Shown here: one piece after another, positions 33,698-45,344 of the stretch
How positions within the stretch are numbered: the stretch's first letter is position 1
How the letters are laid out: each line of letters opens with the position of its first letter
Assembly: GCF_024363565.1 (NCBI RefSeq)
Contig: NZ_JAJEKE010000016.1
Span: 1 to 64,000, forward strand
DNA from: Lutispora saccharofermentans
Lineage (GTDB): Bacteria > Bacillota > Clostridia > Lutisporales > Lutisporaceae
Direction of reading: 5' to 3'
Length of the DNA stretch: 64,000 nt
Position numbers and translations under genes: made by a program
Notes under the pieces: generated by a model
Databases searched by the model: none
Seen by the model: the letters and a program-made list of their open reading frames with translations, nothing else
Told to the model about the DNA's origin: nothing

Positions 33698-34441
33698 CTA
33701 TAGCTTTGTCAATATTTCAGGCCCATTGGCAGTTATGACTATTGTGTTCTCGTAATGTGCTGAAAGACTTCCGTCTGATGTGACCACTGTCCATCCGTCA
33801 GAAAGAGTTCTCACATGAAACTTTCCTTCATTTATCATAGGTTCAATAGCCAATGTCAATCCGGCTGTTAGTCTAGGCCCTCTTTTAGGCAGGCCGTAAT
33901 TAGGTACTTGAGGATCCTCATGCATATTTTTGCCGATCCCGTGGCCTACAAGGGATCTTACAACTGAAAATCCGTTGGACTCAACATGTACTTGTATAGC
34001 GTGGGATATATCCTGAAGCCTGTTGCCCTCCTGGGCATATTCTATTCCTGCGAAAAAGCTTTCTTCGGCAACTTTTATAAGTCTCTTGGCTTTTTCAGAG
34101 CAGTTTCCGACTTCAAAGGTTCTGGCGGCATCTCCGCAGTAGCCATTATAGAATGCTCCAACATCTATTCCAATAATGTCTCCGTCACGTAAAACCCTAT
34201 GGCCAGGTATTCCATGTACTACCTCTTCATTAACTGAAGCGCACACACTGGCAGGATAACCATTGTATCCCAGAAAGGCGGGTATTCCTCCGCTTTTCTT
34301 AATATGCTCCTCTGCCAGCTGATCTATCTCTTTAGTAGTAATTCCAGGTTGGATTACCTCTTTCATCTTTTCAAGAACTTCGGCAACTATTCTTCCTGCC
34401 GACCTCATGATTTCAATTTCTCTATCTGACTTAATATACAT
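33698..34441 (-). CDS. map: methionine aminopeptidase, type I
   Basis: Removes the initiator Met from nascent proteins. 247 residues from the ATG at 34441 (MYIKSDREIEIMRSAG) with GGAG ahead. Metal ligands are the Asp pair in GIDVGAFYNGYCGDAART, His in GHGIGKNMHEDP, and Glu in LAIEPMI plus a late Glu. It lies just after adk, the usual secY-adk-map order. Confidence 0.96.
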   Translation of the reverse strand: MYIKSDREIEIMRSAGRIVAEVLEKMKEVIQPGITTKEIDQLAEEHIKKSGGIPAFLGYNGYPASVCASVNEEVVHGIPGHRVLRDGDIIGIDVGAFYNGYCGDAARTFEVGNCSEKAKRLIKVAEESFFAGIEYAQEGNRLQDISHAIQVHVESNGFSVVRSLVGHGIGKNMHEDPQVPNYGLPKRGPRLTAGLTLAIEPMINEGKFHVRTLSDGWTVVTSDGSLSAHYENTIVITANGPEILTKL

Positions 34442-34445
34442 AGGC

Positions 34446-35087
<642 letters not shown>

Positions 35088-35111
35088 TTACATACATCTC
35101 CAATCTGCAAA

Positions 35112-36368
35112 TTACTTCAAGAAACCTTGATAATTTCTCATTATCATCTGAGCTTCAATTTGTTTAACAGTTTCCATGGCGACACTCACAACTATAAGCA
35201 ATGAAGTACTTCCAAAGAATATTTTTATATTGGTAAATGCCATTATGAATATGGGCAATATCGCTATTAAAGCTAAGAAAATGGCACCAACCAATGTTAT
35301 TCTGGACAATGATCTTTGTATAAAGTCTGAAGTAGGTTTTCCAGGTCTGATGCCGGGTATAAAACCACCGTATTTCTTTATATTGTTGGATACTTCTACG
35401 GGATTAAAGGTTACTGCAGTATAGAAGTAAGTGAAACCAATAATCAGCAACGCGTATAGTATTCCATGAAGCCATGTGCCCCATGCGAAATATTTGTTAA
35501 AGAAAGCATATGCTCCGCTGCCGGGGAAGAATCCTACGATCTGCTTCGGGAATTCAATTATTGACATTGCAAATATTACTGGTATAACTCCTGCCTGATT
35601 TACTTTAAGAGGAATATGTGAGCTCTGCCCACCATACATTTTCCTTCCGACTACTCTTTTTGCATATTGCACTGGTATTCTTCTCTGGCCTTCCTGTATC
35701 ATGACAACACCCATGATAATGATTATAGCTAATATTACAAAGCCTATGATCTCAAATATTGAAGCTGTTTTGGCCTTGTATAGCTGAAATATCTGGTTTG
35801 CGCCAACAGGGATTCTGGATACAATACCTGCAAATATTATAAGGGATATACCGTTTCCTACTCCCTTTTCTGTTATGAGTTCTCCCAACCACATCAAGAA
35901 AGCTGTTCCAGCAGTAAGTGATAAAGCAACTAAAGTAACAGACATGAAATCTGTTTTAAGGAGATATCCCTTTAATCCTATACTTAAGGCCGTTGCCTGT
36001 ATCAATGCTAATACAACAGTTCCGTATCTTGTATATTGTGCTATTTTCTTTCTTCCCTCTTCTCCCTCTTTTGCAAGAGCTTCGAGGCTTGGTATAGCGA
36101 TAGTCAACAACTGCATTATAATAGAGGCGTTAATATATGGTGTTATGTTCATTGCAAATATTGCAAAATTCTTAAATGCTCCACCAGAAATCACATCAAA
36201 GAAGCCCAGTAATCCGCCTGATTCAATCAGACTGGCTAGAGCTTCCGTATTCATCCCGGGTACAGGGATAAAGCTTCCTAATCTGAATACTACAAGCATT
36301 AAAAGGGTGAATATCATCCTTTTCCTGAGATCCGGTATTTTCCATGCATTTCTAATAGTATTGAACAC
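35112..36368 (-). CDS. secY: protein translocase channel SecY
   Basis: A 418-residue, ten-helix channel of the Sec translocon. It starts with the cytosolic FNTIRNAWKIPDLRKRMIFT and contains the plug region after SFIPVPGMN and the cytosolic loop QRRIPVQYAKRVVGRKMYGG that binds SecA and the ribosome. It follows rplO directly and precedes adk. Confidence 0.97.
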   Translation of the reverse strand: MFNTIRNAWKIPDLRKRMIFTLLMLVVFRLGSFIPVPGMNTEALASLIESGGLLGFFDVISGGAFKNFAIFAMNITPYINASIIMQLLTIAIPSLEALAKEGEEGRKKIAQYTRYGTVVLALIQATALSIGLKGYLLKTDFMSVTLVALSLTAGTAFLMWLGELITEKGVGNGISLIIFAGIVSRIPVGANQIFQLYKAKTASIFEIIGFVILAIIIIMGVVMIQEGQRRIPVQYAKRVVGRKMYGGQSSHIPLKVNQAGVIPVIFAMSIIEFPKQIVGFFPGSGAYAFFNKYFAWGTWLHGILYALLIIGFTYFYTAVTFNPVEVSNNIKKYGGFIPGIRPGKPTSDFIQRSLSRITLVGAIFLALIAILPIFIMAFTNIKIFFGSTSLLIVVSVAMETVKQIEAQMIMRNYQGFLK

Positions 36369-36369
36369 C

Positions 36370-36810
36370 TTAAATCACCTCTACCTTTCCTCCTGATGCT
36401 GTTATCTTCTCCTCTGCAGTCTTACTAAACTTATGAGCCTTAACTGTTAGCTGTTTGTTTAAGTCGCCATTTCCTAATATTTTGATCCCGCTTTTTTCTG
36501 CTTTAACCAATCCAACTGCTTTTAAGTCTTCAGGAGTGACTACAGCTCCGCTCTCAAAAACATCTAGATCGCTTACATTAACTATAGCATATTCTTTTCT
36601 GAATATATTGGTAAATCCTACTTTAGGAAGTCTTCTATACAAAGGCATCTGGCCGCCTTCAAAACCTATTCTTACACCGCCGCCTGAACGAGAGCCTTGC
36701 CCTTTTTGTCCTCTGCCGCCGGTTTTTCCTTGACCGCTGGCTGTGCCTCTGCCTCTTCTTTTTCTTTCTCTTGTAGAACCTTCAGCAGGTTTTAGTTCAT
36801 GTAATTTCAT
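36370..36810 (-). CDS. rplO: 50S ribosomal protein L15
   Basis: 146 residues with the Gly/Arg-rich N-terminal extension ([20 protein letters not shown]) that threads into 23S rRNA. Full length. Confidence 0.98.
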   Translation of the reverse strand: MKLHELKPAEGSTRERKRRGRGTASGQGKTGGRGQKGQGSRSGGGVRIGFEGGQMPLYRRLPKVGFTNIFRKEYAIVNVSDLDVFESGAVVTPEDLKAVGLVKAEKSGIKILGNGDLNKQLTVKAHKFSKTAEEKITASGGKVEVI

Positions 36811-36830
36811 GGCTGTTTACACCTCCTTTA

Positions 36831-37010
36831 CTATATTTCCTCAACTTCCAACAAGAATGATACCTTGCTTATCATCCCTCTTATCTGAGGAGTATCATCT
36901 TGTTCAACTATGCTGTTCAATTTTTTCAAGCCTAATGCTTTTACTGTATCTATCTGATCTTTTTTTCTGCCGATTATGCTCTTAACCAGCTTTATTCTTA
37001 TTTTAGCCAA
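36831..37010 (-). CDS. rpmD: 50S ribosomal protein L30
   Basis: A 59-residue protein starting at a TTG behind [49 protein letters not shown], ending in LLEVEEI. It lies between rpsE and rplO, the canonical spc-operon slot. The TTG start and small size make it easy to miss. Confidence 0.96.
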   Translation of the reverse strand: MAKIRIKLVKSIIGRKKDQIDTVKALGLKKLNSIVEQDDTPQIRGMISKVSFLLEVEEI

Positions 37011-37022
37011 GGTACTTCCCCC

Positions 37023-37523
37023 CTAACCTAGTATCTCTTCAACTGTTTTCCCGCGCAGTTCAGCAACTTCTTCTGCTGTCTTGAGGGATGAGAGGCCTTC
37101 TATTGTTGCGTTGACCATATTTCTAGGGTTATTGGATCTCAAGGATTTTGTTCTTATATCCCTGATACCCGCCAATTCCAGAACCGACCTTACTGGTCCG
37201 CCTGCTATAACTCCGGTACCTTCAGCAGCAGGCATTAAAAGCACTCTTCCTGAGCCTGATTTTCCTATCACTTCATGAGGAATTGTAGTTCCTACAATAG
37301 GCACCTTTATCATATTCTTTTTAGCATCTTCTATGCCTTTTTTTATTGCATCCGGAATTTCTATCGATTTTCCAGTTCCCACGCCTACATAGCCGTTTCC
37401 GTCTCCGACTACAACAATCGCACTGAATCGAAAGTTTCTTCCGCCTTTAACAACCTTAGCAACTCTGTTTATGGCAACAACCTTTTCTTTAAGGTCTAAC
37501 TTGCCGGCATCAATTGGCTGCAT
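37023..37523 (-). CDS. rpsE: 30S ribosomal protein S5
   Basis: 166 residues with the N-terminal dsRBD-like domain ([20 protein letters not shown]) and [20 protein letters not shown]. It contributes to decoding accuracy and mRNA entry helicase activity. Confidence 0.98.
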   Translation of the reverse strand: MQPIDAGKLDLKEKVVAINRVAKVVKGGRNFRFSAIVVVGDGNGYVGVGTGKSIEIPDAIKKGIEDAKKNMIKVPIVGTTIPHEVIGKSGSGRVLLMPAAEGTGVIAGGPVRSVLELAGIRDIRTKSLRSNNPRNMVNATIEGLSSLKTAEEVAELRGKTVEEILG

Positions 37524-37541
37524 TAAATTCCCTCCTTATCT

Positions 37542-37910
37542 TTAAAATTCAAGTCCTGCTTCTCTAGCTGCACTGGCAAGTTCCATAACTCTACCATGAT
37601 AAATATAACCGCCTCTATCGAATACGACCTGCTTAATCCCTGCTTCAATGGCTTTTTTAGCAACCAACTCGCCTACTGCCTTTGCAGTTTCCTTATTGCC
37701 GCCATTTGCGAACTTTTCCTTAACATCTTTGTCAAGGCTTGAAGCAGCGACTAATGTAACACCTGAATCATCGTTTATTATCTGTGCATATATATTGTTA
37801 AGACTCCTGAATACATTGAGTCTCGGTCTTTCAGCAGTTCCAAAAACCTTTGTTCTAACTCTTAAATGTCTTTTCTTTCTCAAGTCATTTTTACTGGCTT
37901 TTGTGATCAA
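37542..37910 (-). CDS. rplR: 50S ribosomal protein L18
   Basis: 122 residues that bind 5S rRNA. Basic N-terminus [20 protein letters not shown], then [20 protein letters not shown], and the conserved [20 protein letters not shown] near the end. Confidence 0.98.
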   Translation of the reverse strand: MITKASKNDLRKKRHLRVRTKVFGTAERPRLNVFRSLNNIYAQIINDDSGVTLVAASSLDKDVKEKFANGGNKETAKAVGELVAKKAIEAGIKQVVFDRGGYIYHGRVMELASAAREAGLEF

Positions 37911-37929
37911 TCTGAGTCACCTCTTTCCA

Positions 37930-38472
37930 TTATTTCTTACCGGTTTTGCCTTCCTTGCGTCTTACATGCTCATAGCTGTATTTGATACCCTTCCCAAGAT
38001 ATGGCTCAGGCTCTCTGACAGCCCTGATGTTTGCCGCATGTGTCCCAACCAATTCTTTGTCAATTCCCTTTATGATTATTTTGTTGGGAGCGGGTACTTC
38101 TGTTGTGATACCTTCCGGATCAACAAACTCTACGGGGTGTGAATATCCAATAGTCAAAGTCAGCTTATTGCCTTGCTTTGCTGCTCTATATCCAACTCCG
38201 TTTATTTCAAGAGTCTTTTCATAGCCCTTGCTTACTCCCTCCACCATGTTGTGGATAAGAGCTCTCGTCAAGCCGTGCAAGGCTCTATGCTCTTTTTCAT
38301 CTGTCGGCCTTTTTACTGTAAGAACCCCATTATCAACTTCTATGATCATGTCTTCGTTAAGCTTCTTATGAAGCTGTCCTTTGGGCCCTTTTACAGTCAA
38401 TGCATTTTTTGCATCTATTTTAACTTCAACTCCCTGAGGAATTGATACAGGTAGTTTACCTATCCTAGACAT
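37930..38472 (-). CDS. rplF: 50S ribosomal protein L6
   Basis: 180 residues in two homologous domains. It starts [18 protein letters not shown], and the C-terminal RNA-binding region is [20 protein letters not shown]. Confidence 0.98.
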   Translation of the reverse strand: MSRIGKLPVSIPQGVEVKIDAKNALTVKGPKGQLHKKLNEDMIIEVDNGVLTVKRPTDEKEHRALHGLTRALIHNMVEGVSKGYEKTLEINGVGYRAAKQGNKLTLTIGYSHPVEFVDPEGITTEVPAPNKIIIKGIDKELVGTHAANIRAVREPEPYLGKGIKYSYEHVRRKEGKTGKK

Positions 38473-38499
38473 TTTTCCACCTCCTGTTATGAAGATCTG

Positions 38500-38898
38500 C
38501 TACCATACGTAGCAAAGTACTTCTCCGCCCAAACCTTCCAGTCTGGCATTCTTATCAGTCATGATTCCCTTTGAAGTTGATATTATAGCTATGCCTAAGC
38601 CGCCTAATACCTTGGGAACTTCATCTCTCTTAGCATAAACCCTCAACCCGGGCTTGCTTATTCTCTTGAGTCCGGTGATAACTTTGCCTTTGTTGGGAGT
38701 ATACTTTAATGTGATTCTGATCATACCCTGTGCGCCATCATCAATTATCTCAAAGGATTTTATATATCCTTCTTCTAAAAGAATCTCGGCCATAGCCTTT
38801 TTTATATTTGATAAAGGAACATCGACTGTGTGATGTTTTACAGTGTTTGCGTTCCTTATTCTTGTTAGCATATCAGCAATTGGGTCGCATATAACCAT
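38500..38898 (-). CDS. rpsH: 30S ribosomal protein S8
   Basis: 132 residues, from [20 protein letters not shown] to the conserved [21 protein letters not shown] primary 16S-binding protein. Confidence 0.98.
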   Translation of the reverse strand: MVICDPIADMLTRIRNANTVKHHTVDVPLSNIKKAMAEILLEEGYIKSFEIIDDGAQGMIRITLKYTPNKGKVITGLKRISKPGLRVYAKRDEVPKVLGGLGIAIISTSKGIMTDKNARLEGLGGEVLCYVW

Positions 38899-38924
38899 AT
38901 TTCTTACCTCCTTTACGATAACGC

Positions 38925-39110
38925 TTACCAGCTGGCTTTTTTCACTCCTGGTATCTGTCCTTTGTACGCTAATTCCCTAAAACATATACGGCAAATTCCG
39001 AATTTTCTTAAGTATCCGTGGGGTCTGCCGCAAATCTTGCATCTATTGTAAGCCCTGGTAGAGAACTTCGGAGTTCTTTGTTGCTTTAACATCATAGATT
39101 TTTTTGCCAC
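38925..39110 (-). CDS. rpsN: 30S ribosomal protein S14, zinc type
   Basis: 61 residues of the short C+ type. The zinc site is [10 protein letters not shown] then [13 protein letters not shown], with the end IPGVKKASW. It belongs to the 30S head. Confidence 0.98.
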   Translation of the reverse strand: MAKKSMMLKQQRTPKFSTRAYNRCKICGRPHGYLRKFGICRICFRELAYKGQIPGVKKASW

Positions 39111-39128
39111 ATTTTTCCCTCCTATCCA

Positions 39129-39668
39129 CTAAATTGCATAAGGCATTCCGAGGAGTTTCAGCAGTTCTCTTGCCTCTTCATCGGTATTTGCAGTTGTAAC
39201 AAAAATTATGTCCATTCCTCTGATTTGATCCACTTTATCATATTCAATTTCCGGGAAAATAAGTTGTTCTTTTATGCCCAGTGCGTAATTTCCCCTGCCG
39301 TCGAAGGATTTTGTAGATAAACCTCTGAAGTCTCTTACTCTGGGTAATGAAACGTTGAATAGCTTATCAACAAATTCAAACATTCTGTCTCCTCTTAAAG
39401 TTACTTTAGCACCGATATTCATACCTTTTCTAACTTTAAAAGCAGCAACTGATTTCTTAGCCTTTACTACTACCGGTCTCTGACCTGCTATCAAAGCTAA
39501 TTCCGATACGGCAGCATCAAGACCCTTTGCATTGTCCTTAGTATTTCCCAAACCCATGTTCAAAACAACCTTTTCAAGCTTTGGGATCTGCATTACGCTT
39601 TTATATTGAAACTTCTGCATCATAGCAGGAGCTACTTCATTCAAGTACTTTTCTTTAAGCCTAGCCAA
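39129..39668 (-). CDS. rplE: 50S ribosomal protein L5
   Basis: 179 residues that bind 5S rRNA and contact P-site tRNA. It includes [20 protein letters not shown] and [18 protein letters not shown]. Confidence 0.98.
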   Translation of the reverse strand: MARLKEKYLNEVAPAMMQKFQYKSVMQIPKLEKVVLNMGLGNTKDNAKGLDAAVSELALIAGQRPVVVKAKKSVAAFKVRKGMNIGAKVTLRGDRMFEFVDKLFNVSLPRVRDFRGLSTKSFDGRGNYALGIKEQLIFPEIEYDKVDQIRGMDIIFVTTANTDEEARELLKLLGMPYAI

Positions 39669-39693
39669 TTATTTTACCTCCTTTCAGAGCCTT

Positions 39694-40023
39694 TTATTTA
39701 TCTAACATGTCACTGCAGCTCTTGCAGTATCTTACTTTTGTTCCATCTTGCAATATTCTCTTGCCTGCTCTTACACCTTTTTTGCACTTATCGCACCAAA
39801 GCATAACTTTGGAAGCAAATATAGGTGATTCCTGGTGTATTATGCCGCCTTGCTGAACTTTTTGAGATGGTTTCTTGTGCTTAGTGCTCATGTTTACGCC
39901 TTCCACTATCACCTTGCCGTCCTTTGGAAGTCCAACAAGCACCTTTGCCTTTTTGCCTTTATCTTTACCGGAGATTACGACTACTGTATCTCCCTTTTTT
40001 ACATGCAATTTTTTAGCTTCCAT
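39694..40023 (-). CDS. rplX: 50S ribosomal protein L24
   Basis: 109 residues. The KOW motif lies in [22 protein letters not shown]-terminal four-Cys pattern (WCDKCKKG and YCKSCSD) suggests a zinc ribbon. It initiates 50S assembly. Confidence 0.97.
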   Translation of the reverse strand: MEAKKLHVKKGDTVVVISGKDKGKKAKVLVGLPKDGKVIVEGVNMSTKHKKPSQKVQQGGIIHQESPIFASKVMLWCDKCKKGVRAGKRILQDGTKVRYCKSCSDMLDK

Positions 40024-40036
40024 AATGCCACCTCCT

Positions 40037-40405
40037 TTAGAGCACTTCAGGTGCTAAGGATATGATCTTCATAAAGTCTTTTTCCCTAAGCTCCCTTGCA
40101 ACAGGTCCGAATATACGGGTTCCCTTTGGTTGCTTGTCATCTTTTATTATAACGGCTGCATTTTCATCAAACTTTATATAGCTGCCGTCCGGTCTTCTTA
40201 AACCCTTCTTGCTTCTAACTATTACGGCTTTTACAACCTCGCCTTTTTTAACAACACCACCTGGCGTTGCATCTTTAACAGAAGCAATTATTATATCTCC
40301 AATGTTTCCATATCTCCTCAATGAACCGCCTACTACGCGAATGCACAATAGTTCCTTTGCGCCCGAATTGTCTGCTACTCTTAAGCGCGATTCTTGTTGA
40401 ATCAT
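40037..40405 (-). CDS. rplN: 50S ribosomal protein L14
   Basis: 122 residues starting [20 protein letters not shown]. It forms part of intersubunit bridge B8. Full length. Confidence 0.98.
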   Translation of the reverse strand: MIQQESRLRVADNSGAKELLCIRVVGGSLRRYGNIGDIIIASVKDATPGGVVKKGEVVKAVIVRSKKGLRRPDGSYIKFDENAAVIIKDDKQPKGTRIFGPVARELREKDFMKIISLAPEVL

Positions 40406-40426
40406 TCAAAACCCTCCTTTCGGAAT

Positions 40427-40681
40427 TTACTTTGCTCTCTCAATTATCTCAACAAGTCTCCATCTTTTCTCTTTGCTTAAAGGCCTTGTTTCCATTATTG
40501 TAACTCTATCGCCAATTTTGCACTCGTTGTTTTCATCATGAGCTTTAAATTTTGTTGTTCTCTTTATTGATTTTTTATATAACGGATGTCGCACCAGCGT
40601 CTCAATGGCAACAACTATTGTTTTATCCATCTTATCGCTAACTACTTTTCCGGTCCTTGTCTTTCTGTTACCTCTTTCCAC
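40427..40681 (-). CDS. rpsQ: 30S ribosomal protein S17
   Basis: 84 residues, an OB-fold primary binder. [20 protein letters not shown] is the family start region, and the end is [13 protein letters not shown]. Confidence 0.98.
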   Translation of the reverse strand: MERGNRKTRTGKVVSDKMDKTIVVAIETLVRHPLYKKSIKRTTKFKAHDENNECKIGDRVTIMETRPLSKEKRWRLVEIIERAK

Positions 40682-40700
40682 AGACTAAACCTCCTCTCGA

Positions 40701-40907
40701 CTATTTGTTCTCTACAGCTTTGAGTTCCTTTTCCCTGAGAATAGTCTTTACACGTGCAATGGACTTTTTAACATCTCTGACTTTCATAGGGTTTTCCAAC
40801 TGACCGGTAGCCATTTGAAATCTTAAATTGAAAAGTTCACCTTTGAGTTCTAAAAGCTTTTGTTCTAGTTCGTTTGATGACATTTCTCGGATCTTATTAG
40901 CCTTCAT
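40701..40907 (-). CDS. rpmC: 50S ribosomal protein L29
   Basis: 68 residues from the ATG at 40907 ([19 protein letters not shown]), a helical hairpin at the peptide exit. Its start overlaps the rplP stop by 11 bases; a GTG at 40916 is an alternative. Confidence 0.97.
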   Translation of the reverse strand: MKANKIREMSSNELEQKLLELKGELFNLRFQMATGQLENPMKVRDVKKSIARVKTILREKELKAVENK

Positions 40908-41337
40908 TACCTTCACCCACTTCCTCAGTTTCCTGACGGGTTACGAATTTGCACTTTACGGGCAGTTTATGCATAGCCAGTCTCATAGCCTCTCGTGCAA
41001 CCTCCTCAGATACACCCGCAATTTCAAATAATACTCTTCCCGGTTTTACTACCGCTACCCAGTATTCTGGTGAACCCTTTCCCGAACCCATACGAGTTTC
41101 AGCAGGTTTTTCTGTAACCGGCTTGTCAGGGAATATCTTTATCCAAACCTGACCGCCTCTTTTTATATATCTTGTCATGGCAATTCTGGCAGCTTCTATC
41201 TGATTGCTTGTGATCCAAGCAGGCTCAACAGCCTTCAATCCATATTCACCATATGTTATGGTATTGCCTCTCAAGGCTTTACCTGCCATTTTGCCTCTCA
41301 TTTGCTTACGACGTTTAACTCTTTTTGGCATCAACAT
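40897..41337 (-). CDS. rplP: 50S ribosomal protein L16
   Basis: 146 residues starting [20 protein letters not shown] behind AAGGAGGAG. It lies near the A-site tRNA elbow. The C-terminal tail EEVGEGNEG is acidic. Confidence 0.98.
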   Translation of the reverse strand: MLMPKRVKRRKQMRGKMAGKALRGNTITYGEYGLKAVEPAWITSNQIEAARIAMTRYIKRGGQVWIKIFPDKPVTEKPAETRMGSGKGSPEYWVAVVKPGRVLFEIAGVSEEVAREAMRLAMHKLPVKCKFVTRQETEEVGEGNEG

Positions 41338-41338
41338 A

Positions 41339-42007
41339 TTATTCTACTCCTCCTTCCTCAACTACTTTCTTAGCTTCTGGAAGTACCTCCCCTTTGTATA
41401 TCCAAACCTTCACACCTATTCTTCCGTAGGTGGTGTGAGCTTCCGCAAAGCCATAATCAATGTCAGCCCTCAATGTCTGAAGTGGTATAGTACCTTCTCT
41501 GTACCATTCGCTTCTGGCAATTTCGGCTCCTCCAAGTCTTCCTGAAGTCATAGCCTTTATTCCCTTTGCACCGCTTCTCATTGTTCTTTGCATTGACTGC
41601 TTCATGGCTCTCCTGAAGGATATTCTCTTCTCTAATTGAGCAGCTATATTTTCTGCTACCAATTGAGCATCAAGCTCAGGTACTTTTATTTCTGATATAT
41701 TTATTGAAACGCTTTTATTGTTTACAAGCTTTTCAACTTCTTTTCTAAGAGCTTCAATGCCTGCTCCGCCCTTGCCGATAACCATGCCCGGTTTTGCTGT
41801 GAATATGTTAAGCTTAACCTTGTTAGCGGTTCTTTCAATCTCTATCTTTGATATGCCTGAAGCAAACAGCTTTTTCTTTAAAAATTCTCTTACTTTATTG
41901 TCTTCTATTAAAAGGTCTGAAAAATCCTTATCATTTGCATACCATTTAGAATCCCAGTCCTTTATTATGCCCACTCTAAGTCCGTGTGGATTTACCTTTT
42001 GGCCCAC
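41339..42007 (-). CDS. rpsC: 30S ribosomal protein S3
   Basis: 222 residues. The KH domain contains [20 protein letters not shown], and the C-terminal domain has [20 protein letters not shown]. It lines the mRNA entry tunnel. Confidence 0.98.
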   Translation of the reverse strand: MGQKVNPHGLRVGIIKDWDSKWYANDKDFSDLLIEDNKVREFLKKKLFASGISKIEIERTANKVKLNIFTAKPGMVIGKGGAGIEALRKEVEKLVNNKSVSINISEIKVPELDAQLVAENIAAQLEKRISFRRAMKQSMQRTMRSGAKGIKAMTSGRLGGAEIARSEWYREGTIPLQTLRADIDYGFAEAHTTYGRIGVKVWIYKGEVLPEAKKVVEEGGVE

Positions 42008-42024
42008 TAAGAATCCCTCCTTCT

Positions 42025-42360
42025 TTATTCTTTTTCTGATACAACAAGTGTTATATGACTGGTCCTCTTCAATATTCTAACACCACGGCCTTTTGCACTT
42101 GCCATAAATCTTTTGAGTGTAGGTCCTTGAGTTGCGTAGGCCTCAGAAATATATAGCTTATCAACATCCATGTTGTGATTGTTCTCAGCGTTTGCAACTG
42201 CTGACTTTAACAGCTTTTCCAGTATTACAGATGCAGCTTTTGGAGTATGCTTTAATATGGCAAAAGCTTCACCCACTTTTTTCCCTCTGATCAAATCAAT
42301 TACTATATTGACTTTCCTTGAGGAAATTCTTATATATTTAGCAACTGCTCTTGCTTCCAC
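42025..42360 (-). CDS. rplV: 50S ribosomal protein L22
   Basis: 111 residues. The tunnel-wall beta hairpin lies in [19 protein letters not shown], site of macrolide contacts. Full length. Confidence 0.98.
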   Translation of the reverse strand: MEARAVAKYIRISSRKVNIVIDLIRGKKVGEAFAILKHTPKAASVILEKLLKSAVANAENNHNMDVDKLYISEAYATQGPTLKRFMASAKGRGVRILKRTSHITLVVSEKE

Positions 42361-42389
42361 GGGATGTACCTCCTTCCGTATTAGGATTA

Positions 42390-42674
42390 TTATTTAAGTG
42401 AAGTTGATTTTTCTGTATGATTGCCATGTCCTCTGAAGGTTCTGGTAGGCGCGAATTCCCCAAGCTTGTGTCCCACCATGTCTTCAACAATATAAACCGG
42501 AACATGCTTCCTTCCATCATGAACAGCAATAGTATGGCCTACCATTTCCGGGAATATTGTGGAGCTTCTTGACCATGTTTTCAGAACAACTTTCTTGCCG
42601 GATTTATTCATTTCAACTATTCTCTTAAATAGTTTTTCTTCTACAAAAGGCCCCTTCTTAATCGATCTACTCAT
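42390..42674 (-). CDS. rpsS: 30S ribosomal protein S19
   Basis: 94 residues from the ATG at 42674 ([18 protein letters not shown]) behind GGAAGGAGG; the frame is open to 42749 but the earlier part is leader. It ends [18 protein letters not shown] head protein paired with S13. Confidence 0.98.
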   Translation of the reverse strand: MSRSIKKGPFVEEKLFKRIVEMNKSGKKVVLKTWSRSSTIFPEMVGHTIAVHDGRKHVPVYIVEDMVGHKLGEFAPTRTFRGHGNHTEKSTSLK

Positions 42675-42689
42675 TAATTTGCCTCCTTC

Positions 42690-42761
42690 CCAACTATTTT
42701 GTTGCGACTGCGGGTTATGTAAAAACCTAACTCGCAACTCGCAACCCATGTCCTACAAGAA
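42690..42761 (-). other. rplB-rpsS spacer with GTTGCGA tandem repeat and stem
   Basis: The minus strand carries GTTGCGA twice in tandem followed by GTTAG. The first pairs with TCGCAAC 30 bases on, enclosing GGTT/AACC. This is unusually long and structured for a spacer in this tightly packed cluster. Confidence 0.5.
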
Positions 42762-43595
42762 TTATTTCTCATTTCTTCTCTTAACAATAAATTTGTTGGA
42801 CAGTTTCTTTTTATTTCTTGTCTTATAACCAAGTGCAGGTTTGCCCCAAGGAGTTAAAGGTCCGGGTCTTCCTACCGGTGACTTGCCCTCACCGCCGCCA
42901 TGCGGATGGTCTACAGGGTTCATTACGGAACCTCTTACCGTAGGTCTTATTCCCATGTGCCTCTTTCTTCCGGCTTTACCTATGCTTATGATCTCATGCT
43001 CAAGATTTCCTACCTGACCGATGGTTGCCTTGCATTCAATCCTTATCATTCTTACTTCACCGGATGGAAGTCTAAGCTGAGCATAGTTACCTTCCTTGGC
43101 CATAAGCTGGGCTGCGTTTCCTGCTGCTCTAACCAGCTGACCACCCTTGCCGGCCTTAAGCTCAATATTATGAACAAAAGTACCCACAGGGATGTTTTTT
43201 AGGGATAATGCATTTCCGACTTTAATATCTGCATCCTCTGAAGATATTACAGTATCTCCTACCTTTAAACCATGGGGTGCTATTATATATCTCTTTTCAC
43301 CGTCAACATAGTTTAACAAGGCTATATTTGCTGTTCTGTTCGGATCATATTCTATAGCGGCAACCTTTGCAGGAATGTCCACTTTATCTCTCTTGAAATC
43401 TATTATTCTATATTTTCTTTTATGTCCGCCGCCCTGATGTCTGACTGTTATCTTTCCGTAGTTATTTCTCCCTGCCTTGCTCTTGATTATTTCAACCAAG
43501 GATTTTTCCGGCTCTGTCTTTGAAATCTCTTCAAAGGTTGAAACCGTCATAAATCTTCTGGCGGGAGAAGTAGGTTTATATTTCTTTATCGCCAT
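42762..43595 (-). CDS. rplB: 50S ribosomal protein L2
   Basis: 277 residues at the peptidyl-transferase centre. It starts [20 protein letters not shown], and the functional loop [20 protein letters not shown] with the conserved His is intact. Confidence 0.98.
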   Translation of the reverse strand: MAIKKYKPTSPARRFMTVSTFEEISKTEPEKSLVEIIKSKAGRNNYGKITVRHQGGGHKRKYRIIDFKRDKVDIPAKVAAIEYDPNRTANIALLNYVDGEKRYIIAPHGLKVGDTVISSEDADIKVGNALSLKNIPVGTFVHNIELKAGKGGQLVRAAGNAAQLMAKEGNYAQLRLPSGEVRMIRIECKATIGQVGNLEHEIISIGKAGRKRHMGIRPTVRGSVMNPVDHPHGGGEGKSPVGRPGPLTPWGKPALGYKTRNKKKLSNKFIVKRRNEK

Positions 43596-43710
43596 ATTAT
43601 TTCTCCTCCTGTTTTAAGCGGTAATTATCGGCGACCGCTTTCACTTTTCACCGGCTCCAGCGCCCTACCCTAATATCCTGAGTTCTGAGCTCTGAAACCT
43701 GAGCTCCAGA
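43596..43710 (-). other. rplW-rplB spacer with CTCAG repeats
   Basis: 115 bases, long for this cluster. The minus strand has GGAGCTCAGGTTTCAGAGCT then CAGAACTCAGG, an imperfect array of CTCAG units with a GAGCTC palindrome, then a GCGG/CCGC stem near the rplB ribosome site. It is non-coding. Confidence 0.5.
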
Positions 43711-43998
43711 TTATAGCCCTTCGAAGAACTCAATTGCCTTGCTGTCCTGGGTAAGCTTAACGATGGCTTTCTTGTATCCGGGCCTTCTGCCTTCATATCT
43801 GCCCATTCTCTTCATTTTGCCCATCATTCTTATAGTATTTACCTTATCGACTTTTACTTTAAAAACTTCTTCTACGGCTTTTTTTATCTGATTTTTATTG
43901 GCATTGATATCTACTATAAAGGTGTATTTTTTATCTGCCATTTCGCCCATGCTCTTTTCTGTGATAACGGGCCTTCTTATGATATCGTAGGCATTCAT
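43711..43998 (-). CDS. rplW: 50S ribosomal protein L23
   Basis: 95 residues at the tunnel exit, docking site for trigger factor and [23 protein letters not shown] and [20 protein letters not shown] are typical. The start shares a base with the rplD stop. Confidence 0.98.
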   Translation of the reverse strand: MNAYDIIRRPVITEKSMGEMADKKYTFIVDINANKNQIKKAVEEVFKVKVDKVNTIRMMGKMKRMGRYEGRRPGYKKAIVKLTQDSKAIEFFEGL

Positions 43999-44621
43999 TA
44001 TACGTACACCTCCTCAACCTTCTCAACCGCTGATTTTGTTATGATGAATTTATCATAGTTTAAAATATCGTAAACATTTAATGTATTAACCAAGGAGGTC
44101 TTTACATTGGGAATGTTTCTTGCGGATTTTTCTACGCTCTCATTCTTTTCGGATAATACTATCAAAGTTTTTGAATCAACATTTAAATTCTGAAGCATGG
44201 TTACAACCTGCTTTGTCTTTGGTGCATCAAAATTCAGTTCATCCAAAACTATTATATTATTATCATTTACCTTTGAACTCAAGGCAGATTTCATTGCTAT
44301 TCTTCTTATTTTCTTAGGCAATGTATATCTGTAGGATCTTGGCTTTGGAGCAAATACGATACCTCCATGAGTCCATTGAGGTGATCTGATGCTTCCGTGT
44401 CTTGCTCTTCCTGTCCCTTTTTGCCTCCAAGGCTTGATTCCGCCGCCGCGCACTTCTGCTCTTGTAAGAGCTGACTGAGTTCCTTGTCTTCTATTCGCTA
44501 AAAGCATCTTCACAACCTGATGCATAGCTTCAACATTAACATTTACACCAAATATACTATCTTTTAATTCTATATCGCCGACCTGCTGTCCGCCTATATT
44601 ATATAAAGCTACCTTAGGCAT
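43998..44621 (-). CDS. rplD: 50S ribosomal protein L4
   Basis: 207 residues. The tunnel loop contains [20 protein letters not shown] and [17 protein letters not shown]. In proteobacteria L4 also represses its own operon through the S10 leader; whether that holds here is unknown. Confidence 0.98.
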   Translation of the reverse strand: MPKVALYNIGGQQVGDIELKDSIFGVNVNVEAMHQVVKMLLANRRQGTQSALTRAEVRGGGIKPWRQKGTGRARHGSIRSPQWTHGGIVFAPKPRSYRYTLPKKIRRIAMKSALSSKVNDNNIIVLDELNFDAPKTKQVVTMLQNLNVDSKTLIVLSEKNESVEKSARNIPNVKTSLVNTLNVYDILNYDKFIITKSAVEKVEEVYV

Positions 44622-44645
44622 AGCACATCCTCCTTTCTCACCGTT

Positions 44646-45275
44646 TTATGCCTTCACTGTGTCTTTTATCATGACCAGTGAACCTCTTATCCCGGGTACT
44701 CCGCCTTTTACAAGTATATAGTTCTTTTCAGCATCTACTTTTACAACTTCAAGGTTTTGTACCGTAGTATTCTCATTACCCATTCTTCCAGGGAGCTTCT
44801 TTCCCTTAAAGGTTCTTGACGGGTCTGAAGATGCACCCATTGAACCAGGGGCTCTGTGGAATTTGGAGCCGTGCCTCATAGGTCCTCTATGGGCATTAAA
44901 TCTCTTTATAGTTCCTGCTGTTCCTTTACCTTTGGAAACGCCGCTTACATCGACCTTGTCTCCTTCAGCAAATACATCAGCCTTTATTTCCTGTCCTATT
45001 TCAAAGGATTCCGCGTTTTCAACTCTGAGCTCTCTTAAGTATCTCTTTGTAGCAACCTTCGCTTTTGCGAAATGGCCTTTCATAGGCTTATTAACCTTTT
45101 TCTCGTCCTTATCCTGGTAACCCACCTGGATGGATGAGTAGCCATCGTTCTCCATTGTTTTCTTCTGCACAACCACGTTAGGTCCTGCTTGAATAACTGT
45201 TACTGGGATAGCCTTTCCTTCTTTGCTGAAAATCTGCGTCATCCCGACTTTTTTTCCTAAAATTGCTTTTTTCAT
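44646..45275 (-). CDS. rplC: 50S ribosomal protein L3
   Basis: 209 residues starting [20 protein letters not shown]. The loop toward the peptidyl-transferase centre, [20 protein letters not shown], holds the Gln/Arg region typical of L3. Confidence 0.98.
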   Translation of the reverse strand: MKKAILGKKVGMTQIFSKEGKAIPVTVIQAGPNVVVQKKTMENDGYSSIQVGYQDKDEKKVNKPMKGHFAKAKVATKRYLRELRVENAESFEIGQEIKADVFAEGDKVDVSGVSKGKGTAGTIKRFNAHRGPMRHGSKFHRAPGSMGASSDPSRTFKGKKLPGRMGNENTTVQNLEVVKVDAEKNYILVKGGVPGIRGSLVMIKDTVKA

Positions 45276-45344
45276 CTTTCCACCTCCATAATTTACAGAG
45301 GACCGATAGTATCGGTCATACTAAATCATAATTGACAACCTTCG

